This document shows, one piece after another, positions 27,893-36,590 of a stretch of 64,000 nucleotides of DNA. The DNA is taken from contig WBOU01000009.1 in the NCBI GenBank assembly GCA_009268125.1, positions 62,001-126,000 on the forward strand, written 5' to 3'. Source of the DNA: Chloroflexia bacterium SDU3-3 (GTDB lineage: Bacteria > Chloroflexota > Chloroflexia > Chloroflexales > Roseiflexaceae). The position numbers and the translations under genes are program-made. A model generated the notes under the pieces. It was not told the origin of the DNA. It ran no database searches and worked only from the letters and a program-made list of their open reading frames with translations. The first letter of the stretch is position 1; each line of letters starts with the position of its first letter.

Positions 27893-28372
27893 ATGGCTGA
27901 TCTGACCCACCTAGATGCCGAGGGCCACGCCCACATGGTCGATGTGGGCGCAAAGGATGTCACCCAGCGCGAGGCGGTGGCACGCGGCGCGGTGCGCATG
28001 CTGCCCGCCACGCTCCAGCGCATCGTCGCAGGCGACATGCCCAAGGGCGATGTGCTGGCCGTGGCGCGGGTGGCCGGGATCATGGCCGCCAAGCGCGCCT
28101 GGGAGATCATCCCGCTCTGCCACCCGCTGCTGCTCACCCACGTGGCCGTGGATCTCGCGCCCGGCCCCGATGGCGACGCGCTGCTGATCGAGGCCACCGT
28201 GCGCACTTCCGGCAAGACCGGCGTGGAGATGGAGGCGCTCTCCGCCGTGAGCGCGGCGGCGCTGACGATCTACGACATGTGCAAGGCGGTCGACCGCGGC
28301 ATGCAGATCACCGACATCCGCCTGGCCCAGAAGCGCGGCGGGCGCAGCGGCGAGATCGTGCTGGAGGAGTGA
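27893..28372 (+). CDS. moaC: Cyclic pyranopterin monophosphate synthase MoaC
   Basis: 159 residues. [29 protein letters not shown] opening, [15 protein letters not shown] (conserved His/Leu stretch) and [28 protein letters not shown] are diagnostic of MoaC, which makes cPMP in molybdenum cofactor synthesis. The ATG at 27893 has an AGGAGG site 8 nt upstream. It is divergent from the dcw cluster and stands alone in this window. Confidence 0.96.
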   Translation: MADLTHLDAEGHAHMVDVGAKDVTQREAVARGAVRMLPATLQRIVAGDMPKGDVLAVARVAGIMAAKRAWEIIPLCHPLLLTHVAVDLAPGPDGDALLIEATVRTSGKTGVEMEALSAVSAAALTIYDMCKAVDRGMQITDIRLAQKRGGRSGEIVLEE

Positions 28373-28392
28373 GCGCCGCGCGGCATGCAAAA

Positions 28393-28420
28393 GCGGCGGG
28401 GTAGCCCCCGCCGCCTTTCG
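28393..28420. terminator. Bidirectional terminator between moaC and the lipoprotein gene
   Basis: GCGGCGGGG (28393-28401) pairs with CCCCGCCGC (28406-28414); flanking A and T runs serve both strands. Confidence 0.85.
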
Positions 28421-28441
28421 CACTGCAATGGGCGAGCGCGC

Positions 28442-29788
28442 CTAGCTGCCCCAGGAGAACCCGCTCAGATCCTCGGCCTTGCCCAGCTCTACCGGCTGGC
28501 CATCCACCGGCAGCCATGTGAACTTGGCCTGCGCCTCGCGGGTGTTGTACCAGATCGCCGCGCCGCTGCCATCCGGTGCCCACGCGATCTTGGTGGGGCT
28601 GAAGAACGACTCCTCGCGCAGCACCTTCCAGCTGCCTTTGGCCAGATCCAGCTCGGCGAGCTGGAACGAGGGCAGATTCTGCACATCCTCCTCGAACATG
28701 CTCGGCAGCTTGGGGCTTTCGCCCACGAAGGCCAGCACGCGGCCATCCGCTGTCTCGAACGGGAAGATCACAATCGGCACCTTGCCGCCCACCTCGCTGG
28801 GGATGACCTGCTCGCTGGTGCCGCTGGATGCGCTGGTGCGCCACAGGCCTGCCCCGTAGATATAGCGGTCGTCGCCGGGCGTGAAGGTGGTGTACAGGCT
28901 GGCGCTGTCGCGGCTCCATGCGGTGGAGATGCCGCCGAAGTGCAGATCGCTGCTGGGCTGGGCGAAGCTGACCGCAGGGCCGCCCTCGGCGGGGATCACC
29001 ACTTGGTCGGACTGCTCGACCTGAAGCGAGTAGCGCACCAGCAGCAGCTTCTTGCCGTCGGGCGAAAAGGTCTGCGGGGTGTACCCATACTTGTCGGGCA
29101 GCACCTCGGACGCGGTCGTGGCGGTCTGGGTCAGCACGTCGTTGGCCTGGATGAGGCTCGGCTCGCCGCCCGCCGCCGGGATGCGGTACACGCCGCCGGT
29201 CATCGCCCCGCTGGCCGCATCCGTCTGCGAGATCGCGGTGATGAGAGCGCTACCATCGGGCGACCACACCAGGCTGGTGATGCTGCTCGCATCTTTATCA
29301 AACAGCACGGTGCGATTCTTGCCCTCACCATCGGTGGTGACCAGCGCCACGCCGCCGCCCTGCTTCTGCACCACATAGGCCAGCTGGTTGCCGCCTGGCG
29401 CGGCGGCCAGCTCGGTCACGGCCATAGCGCCATCGTCGCTCGGCTCGCTGGTGATCGTCGCGCGCGTCGTGCCGTCGCGCTCGATCCGCTCGATCTGGCC
29501 GTTGACGCCAACGTACAGCGGCGCGGGCAGCACGCCGCCCTCGGCGGCAGGCGCGGTGGCCTCGGCGGTGGCGGCGGTCGCAGGTGTGACCTCGATGATG
29601 GCGGGCGCAGTGGCGGCCTCGGTGGCGGCAGGGGCGGCGGTGGCAGCAGGGGCGCTGGTGGCAACAGGCGCGGCGGTGGCGGGCGCGCTGGTAGCAGCGG
29701 CCTGGGGGGCGGCGGGCGCACCGGCGCACGCGGCCAGCGCGCAGATCGCCGCAGCGCCAAGCGCCACGCGGGGGAGCAGACGAGCCAT
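28442..29788 (-). CDS. Secreted lipoprotein with WD40-like beta-propeller
   Basis: 448 residues. Signal peptide with lipobox LAAC (lipidated Cys at residue 21), then an Ala/Thr/Pro-rich linker of ~60 residues, then TolB/WD40-like blades (SLVWSPDGSALITAIS, QTFSPDGKKLLLVRY, IAWAPDGSGAAIWYN). Such proteins sit on the outer face of the membrane; ligands are unknown. AAGGAG lies 8 nt before the ATG at 29788. Confidence 0.85.
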   Translation of the reverse strand: MARLLPRVALGAAAICALAACAGAPAAPQAAATSAPATAAPVATSAPAATAAPAATEAATAPAIIEVTPATAATAEATAPAAEGGVLPAPLYVGVNGQIERIERDGTTRATITSEPSDDGAMAVTELAAAPGGNQLAYVVQKQGGGVALVTTDGEGKNRTVLFDKDASSITSLVWSPDGSALITAISQTDAASGAMTGGVYRIPAAGGEPSLIQANDVLTQTATTASEVLPDKYGYTPQTFSPDGKKLLLVRYSLQVEQSDQVVIPAEGGPAVSFAQPSSDLHFGGISTAWSRDSASLYTTFTPGDDRYIYGAGLWRTSASSGTSEQVIPSEVGGKVPIVIFPFETADGRVLAFVGESPKLPSMFEEDVQNLPSFQLAELDLAKGSWKVLREESFFSPTKIAWAPDGSGAAIWYNTREAQAKFTWLPVDGQPVELGKAEDLSGFSWGS

Positions 29789-29836
29789 GGGGCATCTCCT
29801 TCGCTTCAGGGCATTCGAGAATCCACCCAATACAAC

Positions 29837-29870
29837 GAGCGGCGGCGGGCAATTTGGCCCGCCGCCGCTC
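29837..29870. terminator. Terminator hairpin after nrdJ
   Basis: Perfect 14-bp stem GAGCGGCGGCGGGC (29837-29850) / GCCCGCCGCCGCTC (29857-29870), 6-nt loop. The T-run is weak. Confidence 0.7.
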
Positions 29871-29900
29871 ATATATCACATGGTGTGCCGCCAGAGCGCG

Positions 29901-30820
29901 CTAGATCAGGTCGATCTCGCACGAGCCGGAGGAGCAGGCCAGCTCCATCGCCGCCGTGGTCAGATCCTCTTCCTCGTAGCGCCAGACCTTCGAGAAGTCG
30001 ACCTCGGGGAAGGCGGCGGCTAGGCGCTCGTACTCTTCCTTCTCGATCTCCACATACGGCATCTGGGCGTAGTTGGCATCGAACGACGGCAGGAACGACA
30101 GGCCGCCGATCTGCTCGCGGTGCTCGTACACCCACTTCATCAGGTCGATCACCTCATCCGGCTGGTACGTGATCGTGCAGCTCGGGTTGTGGTCGGTCCA
30201 CTGCAGCTTGTTCTGCAGCCAGAACTCGCACTGCTCGATGGCCGAGCGACCGTTGCGCGTGATCGCGGTCTCGGGTGCCTTAACCGGGAAATGGATAACC
30301 CAGGTGTTGGCGTTCTCGGGCGTCTGGCCGTTCTCGGGGTCCATCGGCACGCCAGCGTCGCGCAGCACCTTGAACAGCGGCGAGTGGACGGCCACGCGCA
30401 CGTTGCGCACGTAGTAGGGTGCCCAGCGGGCGTGCAGGCCCGACGAGCAGTTCAGCAGCTGCGACGAGTTGCCCGAGGGCTTCACGCAGGTGATCGAGGC
30501 CGACTGGTTGATGCCCAGCGCCTGCGCGGTCTCCAGGTTCACCTGGGTTGCGATCTCGCGCAGCTGCGCCTTGATGCTGCCATCCTGCGCGGCGGGGCTG
30601 TCCATCTGGCCGGTGATGTCCACGCCCAGCAGCCGCTCCTCCTCGCAGTTCTGCTGCCACATGGGGCGCAGGCCGGGGAAGTGCGTGGCCATCGACTGGA
30701 TGGAGCCGATGATCGTCGCGACCTCCACCTTGTCGCGCAGGCTCTCGAAGTCGTCGTCGGCGCGGGCCACCGCCGCCGTCAGGTTGCAGAACTGCCAGGG
30801 GCGCAGGTTGATCTCACCAC
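29901..30820 (-). CDS. nrdJ: Class II ribonucleotide reductase, exon 2 (C-terminal part)
   Basis: After removal of the intron at 30821-31057, exon 2 completes the Cys codon and reads (C)GEINLRPWQFCNLTAAVARADD. The conserved FCNL Cys follows 11 residues after the thiyl Cys. TCVKPSGNSSQLLNCSSG and the C-terminal ACSSGSCEIDLI (redox-active Cys pair) are typical of adenosylcobalamin-dependent reductases. Exon 2 gives 306 residues. Read as an independent ORF it would start at an internal GTG (30770) and lack the active-site motif. The spliced product is 767 residues. The enzyme makes deoxyribonucleotides from ribonucleotides. Confidence 0.93.
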
Positions 30821-31057
30821 CACATCTGTTAGCCTACCGCTGCTGCGGTAGCCTGCGGTCATTTCTGCCGCAGTCTGCACCTTCTTCCCGTGCGTTATAG
30901 GTGCAGGTCAGAGCGCATCACCATCTCGATTGAGATGCCCTTTGTCGCTCGTTCGCGCCTTCCCTTTCGGGCTGTGCGACGGAGTTATCCACGCCTGGAC
31001 TTCCTCCGTTATTCAGGGTTTTCATAGGGGGTCGCCCGCCCTATGCCGCTAGGTTTA
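30821..31057 (-). ncRNA. Group I self-splicing intron (237 nt, ORF-less) in nrdJ
   Basis: The 5' exon ends CCCG-U and the intron ends in G (complement of 30821), the group I rule. Joining restores NPCGEINL exactly. P1: exon CCCGU pairs with intron GCGGG (31039-31035), leaving the U.G wobble at the splice site. P2: CATAGGG/CCCTATG (31045-31023). P3: CCCU (31018-31015) with AGGG (30941-30938). P4-P5: ACGGAG (31009-31004) / CTCCGT (30984-30979) enclosing TCCA-GGCG-TGGA, with J5/4 = UAA. P6 includes CCC-GAAA-GGG. P7: GAGCG (30950-30946) / CGCTC (30915-30911). P8: CATCTC/GAGATG (30937-30922). P9: CTGCACC/GGTGCAG. Two further perfect hairpins (P9.1, P9.2) precede the 3' end. No protein is encoded, so mobility would need help in trans. 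Confidence 0.92.
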
Positions 31058-32441
31058 ACGGGTTGGTGCCAAACTCGGCTTCTGTACGCCGCGCGGGCTT
31101 AAGGCGGTTGGCCGCCTCGCGGTTGAAGATGCCCGGCTCGCCGCGACCGGAGTCCACCATCTCCATGAACTGCTTGATAAACTCGTGCTGGCCCAGGCCG
31201 CCGTTTGGCCACACCACCGAGTTGTTGGCGTTCCAGCGCTGGCTGTTGTCGCGCTCGAAGTCGCCCGACTTGGCAAGCCGCATCTCCTCGTCGTCGTAGT
31301 CGAACAGCGAGATCATGGCCGTGCGGCGCACGCCGCCGCTCACCGCCGCGTTGCCCACCGCGCACATGATGTCGTGGGCGTCCAGCGGGCGCAGGAAGCT
31401 GCCCTGGCGGGCCAGCACGCGCGAGCGGGCGAAGTTGAGCATCTGGCGCAGCGGCTCGGGGCCGGATGCGCGCCCGCCCTTGGTGCGCAGGGCCACGCCA
31501 GCGGCGCGCAGCTGCGAGAGGTCGAAGGTCACGTCGCCGCCATCGAACCAGCGCTCCATGCCGAAACGCAGCGCGTCGGCCCAGCCCTCGGCGGAGTCAT
31601 CCACCACCATGTGCGCGGGCGCGAGGCCGCTCTGGCGCTTGATGCGCGGGAAGCTCTCGACGTACTTGCTCTCGACCGAGAAGCCCACGCCGCAGCCCGC
31701 CATCGAGATGATCAGGGCCTCGACGAACGAGTCGATCGACTCGACCGGCTGGTACGAGCAGTTGTAGATCGCGATGTTGTTGCGCCGCGCCGCCGGGCCG
31801 GCCATGGCCAGCAGGCGCATCGAGGGCATCGAGCGCATCTCCAGGATGCTGCGGCGGATGCGCTCGTAGGTCTCGCGGGGCAGTCGCGACCCGGCTAGCT
31901 CGTAGAGGTAGTCGACGGCGCGGTCCACCGTCTCGATCCAGGTCTCGCGGCGGCCCAGGTCGTAGTTGAAGCGGGCGTACTTGTCGAAGTACTGGAACTG
32001 CTGCAGCGTGGTGGGGAAGTACTGCTTCGACTCCTCGAAGGCCTGGCGCACCTTGGTGGGCACCGGGCGCTCCTTGCGCTGCTGGGCGTGCTCGGCGCGG
32101 TAGAGGATGTAGCGCTTGGCTGCCTCGAACTCGCCCGCCGCCTGCAGCACCGTCTCGACGATGTCCTGCACCTCTTCGACCGAGGGGGTCTTGTCCGCCG
32201 ATTTGGCGGCGAGGATGTTCACCACACGGCGCACCAGGTCATCGGCAGGAGTGGCCGGGGTGCGGCCAAAGCTGGCGAAGCAGCGCGCGATCGCCCGCTC
32301 GATCCGGTCGGAGTCAAAGCGAACCACGCGCCCATCGCGCTTGGTGATGGTGGTGGGGACCACAAGCCCGGCGTCCTTGGCATCCAGCGGCGGGGTCTGG
32401 CTCTCGTTAAGCTCCTCAGCTAGGATCGTCTCAATTGACAT
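31058..32441 (-). CDS. nrdJ: Class II ribonucleotide reductase, exon 1 (N-terminal part)
   Basis: Exon 1 encodes 461 residues plus the first base of codon 462 (the thiyl-radical Cys). It opens with an ATP-cone-like allosteric domain (ITKRDGRVVRFDSDRIERAIARCFASFG), then the catalytic barrel: IAIYNCSYQPVES carries the first redox Cys, MAGCGVGFSVE and VGNAAVSGGVRRTAMISL the substrate-site region. It ends at EAEFGTNP. Unspliced, translation stops after NPLNLAA at 31041-31043. The start at 32441 is chosen for the AAGGTGA site 6 nt upstream, not the longer frame. Class II assignment fits the ACSSGSCEID tail; a search would settle the subclass. Confidence 0.92.
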
Positions 32442-32637
32442 AGATCTCACCTTAAAAACAATACAGAGCATGAAAGAAGTCCATCTAGCTCAAAGATCTG
32501 CGTTTAGAGACAGAAATGAGAGCCAAATGGCACGAAAATGACAATTGCTACAGAGAGTAATGATCAGCTATATGCGGGGCAGATAATCTAGATACAGTAC
32601 ACATAATAAATATACACACTATATCTAGAACATTCGG

Positions 32638-32666
32638 AGTGTACCATAGCATATTTAGATTGTCAA
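32638..32666 (-). promoter_or_regulatory. nrdJ promoter with possible NrdR half-site downstream
   Basis: TTGACA (32666-32661) and TACACT (32643-32638), 17-bp spacer. The AT-rich leader is about 190 nt. ACACTATAT at 32616-32624 resembles one arm of an NrdR box just downstream of the -10, but the second arm is poor. No cobalamin riboswitch core was recognised in the leader. Confidence 0.7.
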
Positions 32667-32756
32667 CCGTAGAACATCAATAAACAAATGCAGATATTTA
32701 TTTTATGCAAAGTAAGAATAACACAAGAGCGTAGTAAATACGTTTCTCTAACATAA

Positions 32757-32793
32757 ATCAAAAAAGCAGAATATTTTTACAATACTCTGCTTT
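32757..32793 (-). terminator. Intrinsic terminator of the candidate ncRNA
   Basis: AAAGCAGA / TCTGCTTT stem (32763-32770 with 32786-32793) extended by A-U pairs, followed on the minus strand by a T-run. Confidence 0.8.
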
Positions 32794-33102
32794 GAGCGCT
32801 CTTCTTTTCCTAACTTCAACCCACTTATTGAAAGCGACGCCCGCAAACCATCCCCATCATACCGCCTTAACATGAGGATCAGCGCGTCTCGCCCCAAACA
32901 GTAAACCCAAAGGCGATAAAAAACCGCGCTGTCTTGGATCAAACAGCTCGGCGGCAGAGAGTGCTCTTTTGTAAATGATATTGTGTTACGTCAAGCCACA
33001 CACATCGTTGTGCAGTTGACCGCGCAACCCATTCTATGGCGAGCAAACTTGCCATAAAATCACAACATCTTGTGTCAGGTATCGGTAGATGCCCTACATC
33101 TA
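32757..33102 (-). ncRNA. Candidate ~345-nt structured non-coding RNA
   Basis: A consensus promoter (33137-33109) lies ahead and a clean intrinsic terminator (32793-32757) closes the unit. In between there is no ORF with a ribosome-binding site; the best frame (64 codons from a TTG at 32942) has none. Local hairpins include GATG-TAGGG-CATC, CACAA-GATG-TTGTG, TATGGC...GCCATA and ATCCTCAT...ATGGGGAT. It does not match what I know of tmRNA, RNase P, SRP or 6S RNA. The region is AT-rich relative to its neighbours. Confidence 0.5.
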
Positions 33103-33108
33103 GGTGCG

Positions 33109-33137
33109 ACTATAGCATAGCCAACCGCCGATGTCAA
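33109..33137 (-). promoter_or_regulatory. Promoter of the candidate ncRNA
   Basis: TTGACA (33137-33132) and TATAGT (33114-33109) with a 17-bp spacer; transcription would run away from the membrane-protein gene and towards the terminator at 32757. Confidence 0.75.
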
Positions 33138-33305
33138 GCGCCCACCCACACAAAACTCTTTACACTCACCAGACTACTACCCACCATACATGAACACTCG
33201 CCATGCCCGCAAAAAGCCCATTGCTGCACCCACTTCTGCTTTACAAGTGCGGCCCTATGCGCCATAAAGCGGCGGCTCAACCCACCGCCCCAGTGTAAAA
33301 ATCTC

Positions 33306-35237
33306 TTAATCGTTATCTCTGAAAATGCCACGCAGCCGGGCAGCACCCCAGCCACACAGCCCAAGCGCGGCGGCCAGCCACGCGGCGGCAAGGGCCGCAT
33401 TGGGTAGCGCCGGGTAGCGCGTGTGCGCCATGTACCACCACCAGAAGTCCCAGTGGGCGTAGCGGTGATCGGTCATCCAGTAGCGCGCCGCCGTCACGTC
33501 ATTGGGCATGGGCGGTATGGCGAAGGGGTCGCCCCGCAGCGCCAGCGGCTGCCCGCCCGCCGTGGCCTGCACAGCCAGCACCTGCACGCCCAGGTGCTCG
33601 TCGCGCTTCCCCCCGAAATCCACTGGATCCCAAGTGGTGGATGCGATCTCCAGCGTGCTAGCGCGGTCGGGCAGGCTCAGGCGGTAGGCGCGGGCCGGGC
33701 AGGGCGCGTGCTCGCCCACCACCTCGCGGCCATCCAGCAGCAGCCGCACGCGCACCTCCTGCGGGGCGGCGCAGCTGCTCAGGCGCAGCAGCAGCGCCAC
33801 CGGCCCGCCCGTGGGGCGCACGGCCAGCTCGGCGCGCTCCAGCGTCCAGCGCGGCAGCTGGGGCCGCTGCTCGTCGTTCGTGCCCCAGCGCGAGCCGGGG
33901 ACGGGCGTCGGCTCGCCCTCGCTGTAGGAGAAGCCCGAGCGGAGGGCCACGCTCGCGGGCGCGAGGAAGCGGTCGTAGAGCCGCCCGGCGCGGTCGGCGA
34001 TCAAGCCCCAGTGGATGAGGATGGCCGAGTCGCCCACGTTCGCGGCGCTCACTTTGTCGCTATGGGTCAGGCTGAAATAGTTGTTGAGGTTGACCAGCAC
34101 CCCGGCGGCCTGCACCGGCAGCGCCACGGCCACAGTCAGCGCCAGGGCCAGCCTGCGCCAGCGGCGCGCGCCCAGCTCGGCCAGAAACGCGGCCAGCGGC
34201 AGCGCGGCGAAGGGCAGCGCCACGTTCAGGAAGCGTGGCCCCCAGGCCCCGGCCCCCTCCCAGGCCCACCACGCGGCGTAGAACAGCACCTGGGCCATGA
34301 ACATCGCGCCGCACAGCAGGGCCACATCGGCGTGCCGCCGCCGCATGAGCCACATGCCCAGCGGGGCCAGCGCCAGCGGCGGCGCGTACCACAGGATACC
34401 CCGCCCTGGGCTCCACAGCTGGCCGCTGAAGCCGCGCCAGAACGGCGTGGTGAAGCCCCCGCCGATGTCGCCGTAGCCGCTGCGCAGCGGGCTGCCGAAC
34501 AGGGCGTACTGGTACCAGCCCAGCAGGCCCAGCGCCACCAGCGCGCCCGCGCCCCAGGCCGCGCAGCGCAGCGCGCCCGCGTGCCAGCGCCGCGCCCGCA
34601 CAGCATCGGCCAACACCAGCAGCCCGATCAGCGGCAGACCCATGCCAGCCTGGATCTTGATGGCGGCGGCCAGCCCGCCCAGCAGCCCCGAGGCGGCCAG
34701 CAGCGCCAGCGCGCGCGGGCCGCGCCGCGCCGCCAGTGCCAGCGTGAGCGAGCCGAACAGCACCAGCGCGGTCAGCGGCTCGGCGAAGAAGGTCTTGCTG
34801 TGCGGCCAGGCCATAGTGCCCAGGCCGTAGAGCAGCGCGGCCCCCACGGCGGCGCGGCGGCTGTAGCCCAGCTCGCAGGCGGCCAGCACCACCAGCGCGG
34901 CCACCGCCGCCGTCACGCACGGGTTGAACCAGCTGATCGCTAGGCGGATGAGCCACGGCCCGGCCTCGGCGGGCCAGAGCGCGCCCAGCGCGTGGCCCGC
35001 CGCGTAGAACGGCAGCGCCGCGATCGACTGGGCCGGGCCGTAGGTGCTGTAGACGGGGGGCGACCCGGTGTTGAGCGCGAAGCTGTGGCGTAGCGCCATG
35101 CTCTCGGTCAGGCTCAGCATCATTTCCTCATCCACGGCGTAGGGGTGGCCGCCCGTGGTCAGCAGGTAGATGCCCAGCAGCAGGGCGAAGACCGCGATGG
35201 CGGCGCGGCCAGCGCGGGCGGGGGCGGGGTGGTGCAT
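33306..35237 (-). CDS. Polytopic membrane protein, possible GT-C-type glycosyltransferase
   Basis: 643 residues. About ten to twelve hydrophobic segments fill residues 10-420, then a soluble domain of ~180 residues and a final transmembrane segment (AALAAAWLAAALGLCGWGAARL). An acidic motif (AVDEEMMLSLTESMA) lies in the first extracellular loop, as in GT-C glycosyltransferases of the dolichyl-phosphate-mannose type; later loops contain KTFFAEPLTALVL and WEGAGAWGPRFLN. The family call is tentative. The ATG at 35237 lies 13 nt after the sbcD stop, so the two are probably co-transcribed. Confidence 0.7.
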   Translation of the reverse strand: MHHPAPARAGRAAIAVFALLLGIYLLTTGGHPYAVDEEMMLSLTESMALRHSFALNTGSPPVYSTYGPAQSIAALPFYAAGHALGALWPAEAGPWLIRLAISWFNPCVTAAVAALVVLAACELGYSRRAAVGAALLYGLGTMAWPHSKTFFAEPLTALVLFGSLTLALAARRGPRALALLAASGLLGGLAAAIKIQAGMGLPLIGLLVLADAVRARRWHAGALRCAAWGAGALVALGLLGWYQYALFGSPLRSGYGDIGGGFTTPFWRGFSGQLWSPGRGILWYAPPLALAPLGMWLMRRRHADVALLCGAMFMAQVLFYAAWWAWEGAGAWGPRFLNVALPFAALPLAAFLAELGARRWRRLALALTVAVALPVQAAGVLVNLNNYFSLTHSDKVSAANVGDSAILIHWGLIADRAGRLYDRFLAPASVALRSGFSYSEGEPTPVPGSRWGTNDEQRPQLPRWTLERAELAVRPTGGPVALLLRLSSCAAPQEVRVRLLLDGREVVGEHAPCPARAYRLSLPDRASTLEIASTTWDPVDFGGKRDEHLGVQVLAVQATAGGQPLALRGDPFAIPPMPNDVTAARYWMTDHRYAHWDFWWWYMAHTRYPALPNAALAAAWLAAALGLCGWGAARLRGIFRDND

Positions 35238-35250
35238 GGCGTTTCTCTGG

Positions 35251-36489
35251 CTACCCGGCGATGCCCTGCTCGGCGAACAGGTCGTCGGCGGCGGCCAGCA
35301 GCTCGGCGATCCGGGCCTCGTCGGTGTTCTTCGAGCGCAGGTACAGCTCAAGCGCGCGGCGCGGCGTCAGGCCATCCAGCAGCTCCTGCGCGCCCGCTCC
35401 TAGGCGGCTGCGGCTGGCCCGCTCGACCTCAACCTTGATCGTGGCCACCACCGACGCGCCCGCCGCCTCCAGCTGCTGGTGGATCTCGGATGCGCGCAGC
35501 AGGTTGGCCTGCTCTGCCGTGGCCTGCACCAGCACCCGCACCACGGCCCCATCCACGCTGCGCTTGGCGATGGCGTCGGCCACGCGCTGCTGCGGGGCGG
35601 ATGAGGCCCGCACATCCACGCTGATGGTGACGAAGGGCCGCGCGGCCAGCTTGTGGAAGGCCCAGGTGGTGCGGCCCTTCTCCAGCTCCACCAGCACGCA
35701 GCCCTTGTCCTCGTGCTCCTCGCCAAAGTCGATCCGCTCGATGCTGCCGCTGTAGACCACCGGCGGCTGGTTGACCAGCAGCTGGTGCTTGTGCACGTGG
35801 CCCAGCGCCACATAGTCGATGTTGGGCAGCGACACGAAGCTCTTGGGCAGCATCATGTCGCGCCCCAGCATGATCTGGCGCTCGATGCCTACGGTCGCGC
35901 CGTCGATGGTGCCGTGCAGCGTCAGCACCGCCGGGATGCGCGGGTCAAGCTCCTCGGCCTTGGTGCGCAGAAACTGCTCGACCCGCGAGAGCAGCAGCAT
36001 CTCCACATCCACCATGGATGCGCGGGTCAGCTCCTCCTTAGTCAGCAGGTTATGTCGCGTCACCCACGGCATAGCCATGATCTGCACCGGCCCCGACTTG
36101 GTCTCGATCACATCCACCCTGGCGCGGTCGGCGATGGTCACGCCCTCCAGCGCCAGCGTGTCGAAGATCTCGATCGCGTGGGCGCGCCCAGCGGCGGGCG
36201 AGATGTCGTGGTTGCCCACCAGGATGTAGACCGGCAGCCCCGCGCTGCGCAGCTGGTTGATGCGGCGGGCGAACTCGCGCTGGTGCGTGGGGTTGGGCGT
36301 GCGGTTCTTGTACACGTCCCCGGCGATCAGCACCAAGTCCACATCGCTCTCCAGCCCGAACGCGATGGCCTCATCCAGCCGGTCGAGGTAGTCGCGCAGC
36401 CGCGAGTGCAGGCCGGTGGCGGGGTCAACCCGCCCATAGTTCTCCATGCCGATATGAAGGTCGGCAAGGTGCAGCATCTTTATCGTCAT
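35251..36489 (-). CDS. sbcD: SbcD-type DNA repair exonuclease (Mre11 family)
   Basis: 412 residues. Metallophosphoesterase motifs: LHLADLHIG (DxH), LVLIAGDVYKNRTPN (GDxxD-like), YILVGNHDISP (GNHD), LTLHGTIDG and YVALGHVHKHQ (GHxH). The C-terminal ~150 residues form the capping and partner-binding region. SbcD works with SbcC ATPase on hairpins and blocked DNA ends; no sbcC is present in the window. The gene has a consensus promoter (36576-36548) followed at once by a terminator-like hairpin. The start at 36489 is preceded by AAGGCGA. Confidence 0.88.
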   Translation of the reverse strand: MTIKMLHLADLHIGMENYGRVDPATGLHSRLRDYLDRLDEAIAFGLESDVDLVLIAGDVYKNRTPNPTHQREFARRINQLRSAGLPVYILVGNHDISPAAGRAHAIEIFDTLALEGVTIADRARVDVIETKSGPVQIMAMPWVTRHNLLTKEELTRASMVDVEMLLLSRVEQFLRTKAEELDPRIPAVLTLHGTIDGATVGIERQIMLGRDMMLPKSFVSLPNIDYVALGHVHKHQLLVNQPPVVYSGSIERIDFGEEHEDKGCVLVELEKGRTTWAFHKLAARPFVTISVDVRASSAPQQRVADAIAKRSVDGAVVRVLVQATAEQANLLRASEIHQQLEAAGASVVATIKVEVERASRSRLGAGAQELLDGLTPRRALELYLRSKNTDEARIAELLAAADDLFAEQGIAG

Positions 36490-36519
36490 AGCGGTGTCGC
36501 CTTGTGTGCTCCGGGGGCG

Positions 36520-36544
36520 AAAAAAAGCGCCTGCGTCAGGCGCT
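36520..36544 (-). terminator. Terminator-like hairpin at the 5' end of the sbcD transcript
   Basis: AGCGCCTG (36526-36533) / CAGGCGCT (36537-36544), 3-nt loop, then seven T on the minus strand. It starts within a few nt of the predicted transcription start and ends about 30 nt before the ATG. Confidence 0.75.
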
Positions 36545-36547
36545 GCT

Positions 36548-36576
36548 ATTGTACGTTCCTGTCGGCGGCGCGTCAA
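36548..36576 (-). promoter_or_regulatory. sbcD promoter
   Basis: TTGACG (36576-36571) and TACAAT (36553-36548) separated by 17 bp. Confidence 0.8.
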
Positions 36577-36590
36577 TCTGCTGGGGACGA

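Noticed and set aside
30960-31010. RNase P RNA (string GGAGGAAGTCC)
   Set aside because: The match is short; the surrounding sequence folds as intron P4-P5 and the length is far below RNase P RNA.
29901-32441. Ribonucleotide reductase as a frameshifted pseudogene or intein-split gene
   Set aside because: The intervening 237 nt has no coding potential, carries full group I intron pairings, and its removal restores the active-site motif exactly. Intein motifs are absent.
32748-32942. 64-codon minus-strand ORF
   Set aside because: TTG start without a ribosome-binding site, and the terminator stem lies inside the frame. It is treated as part of the candidate ncRNA.
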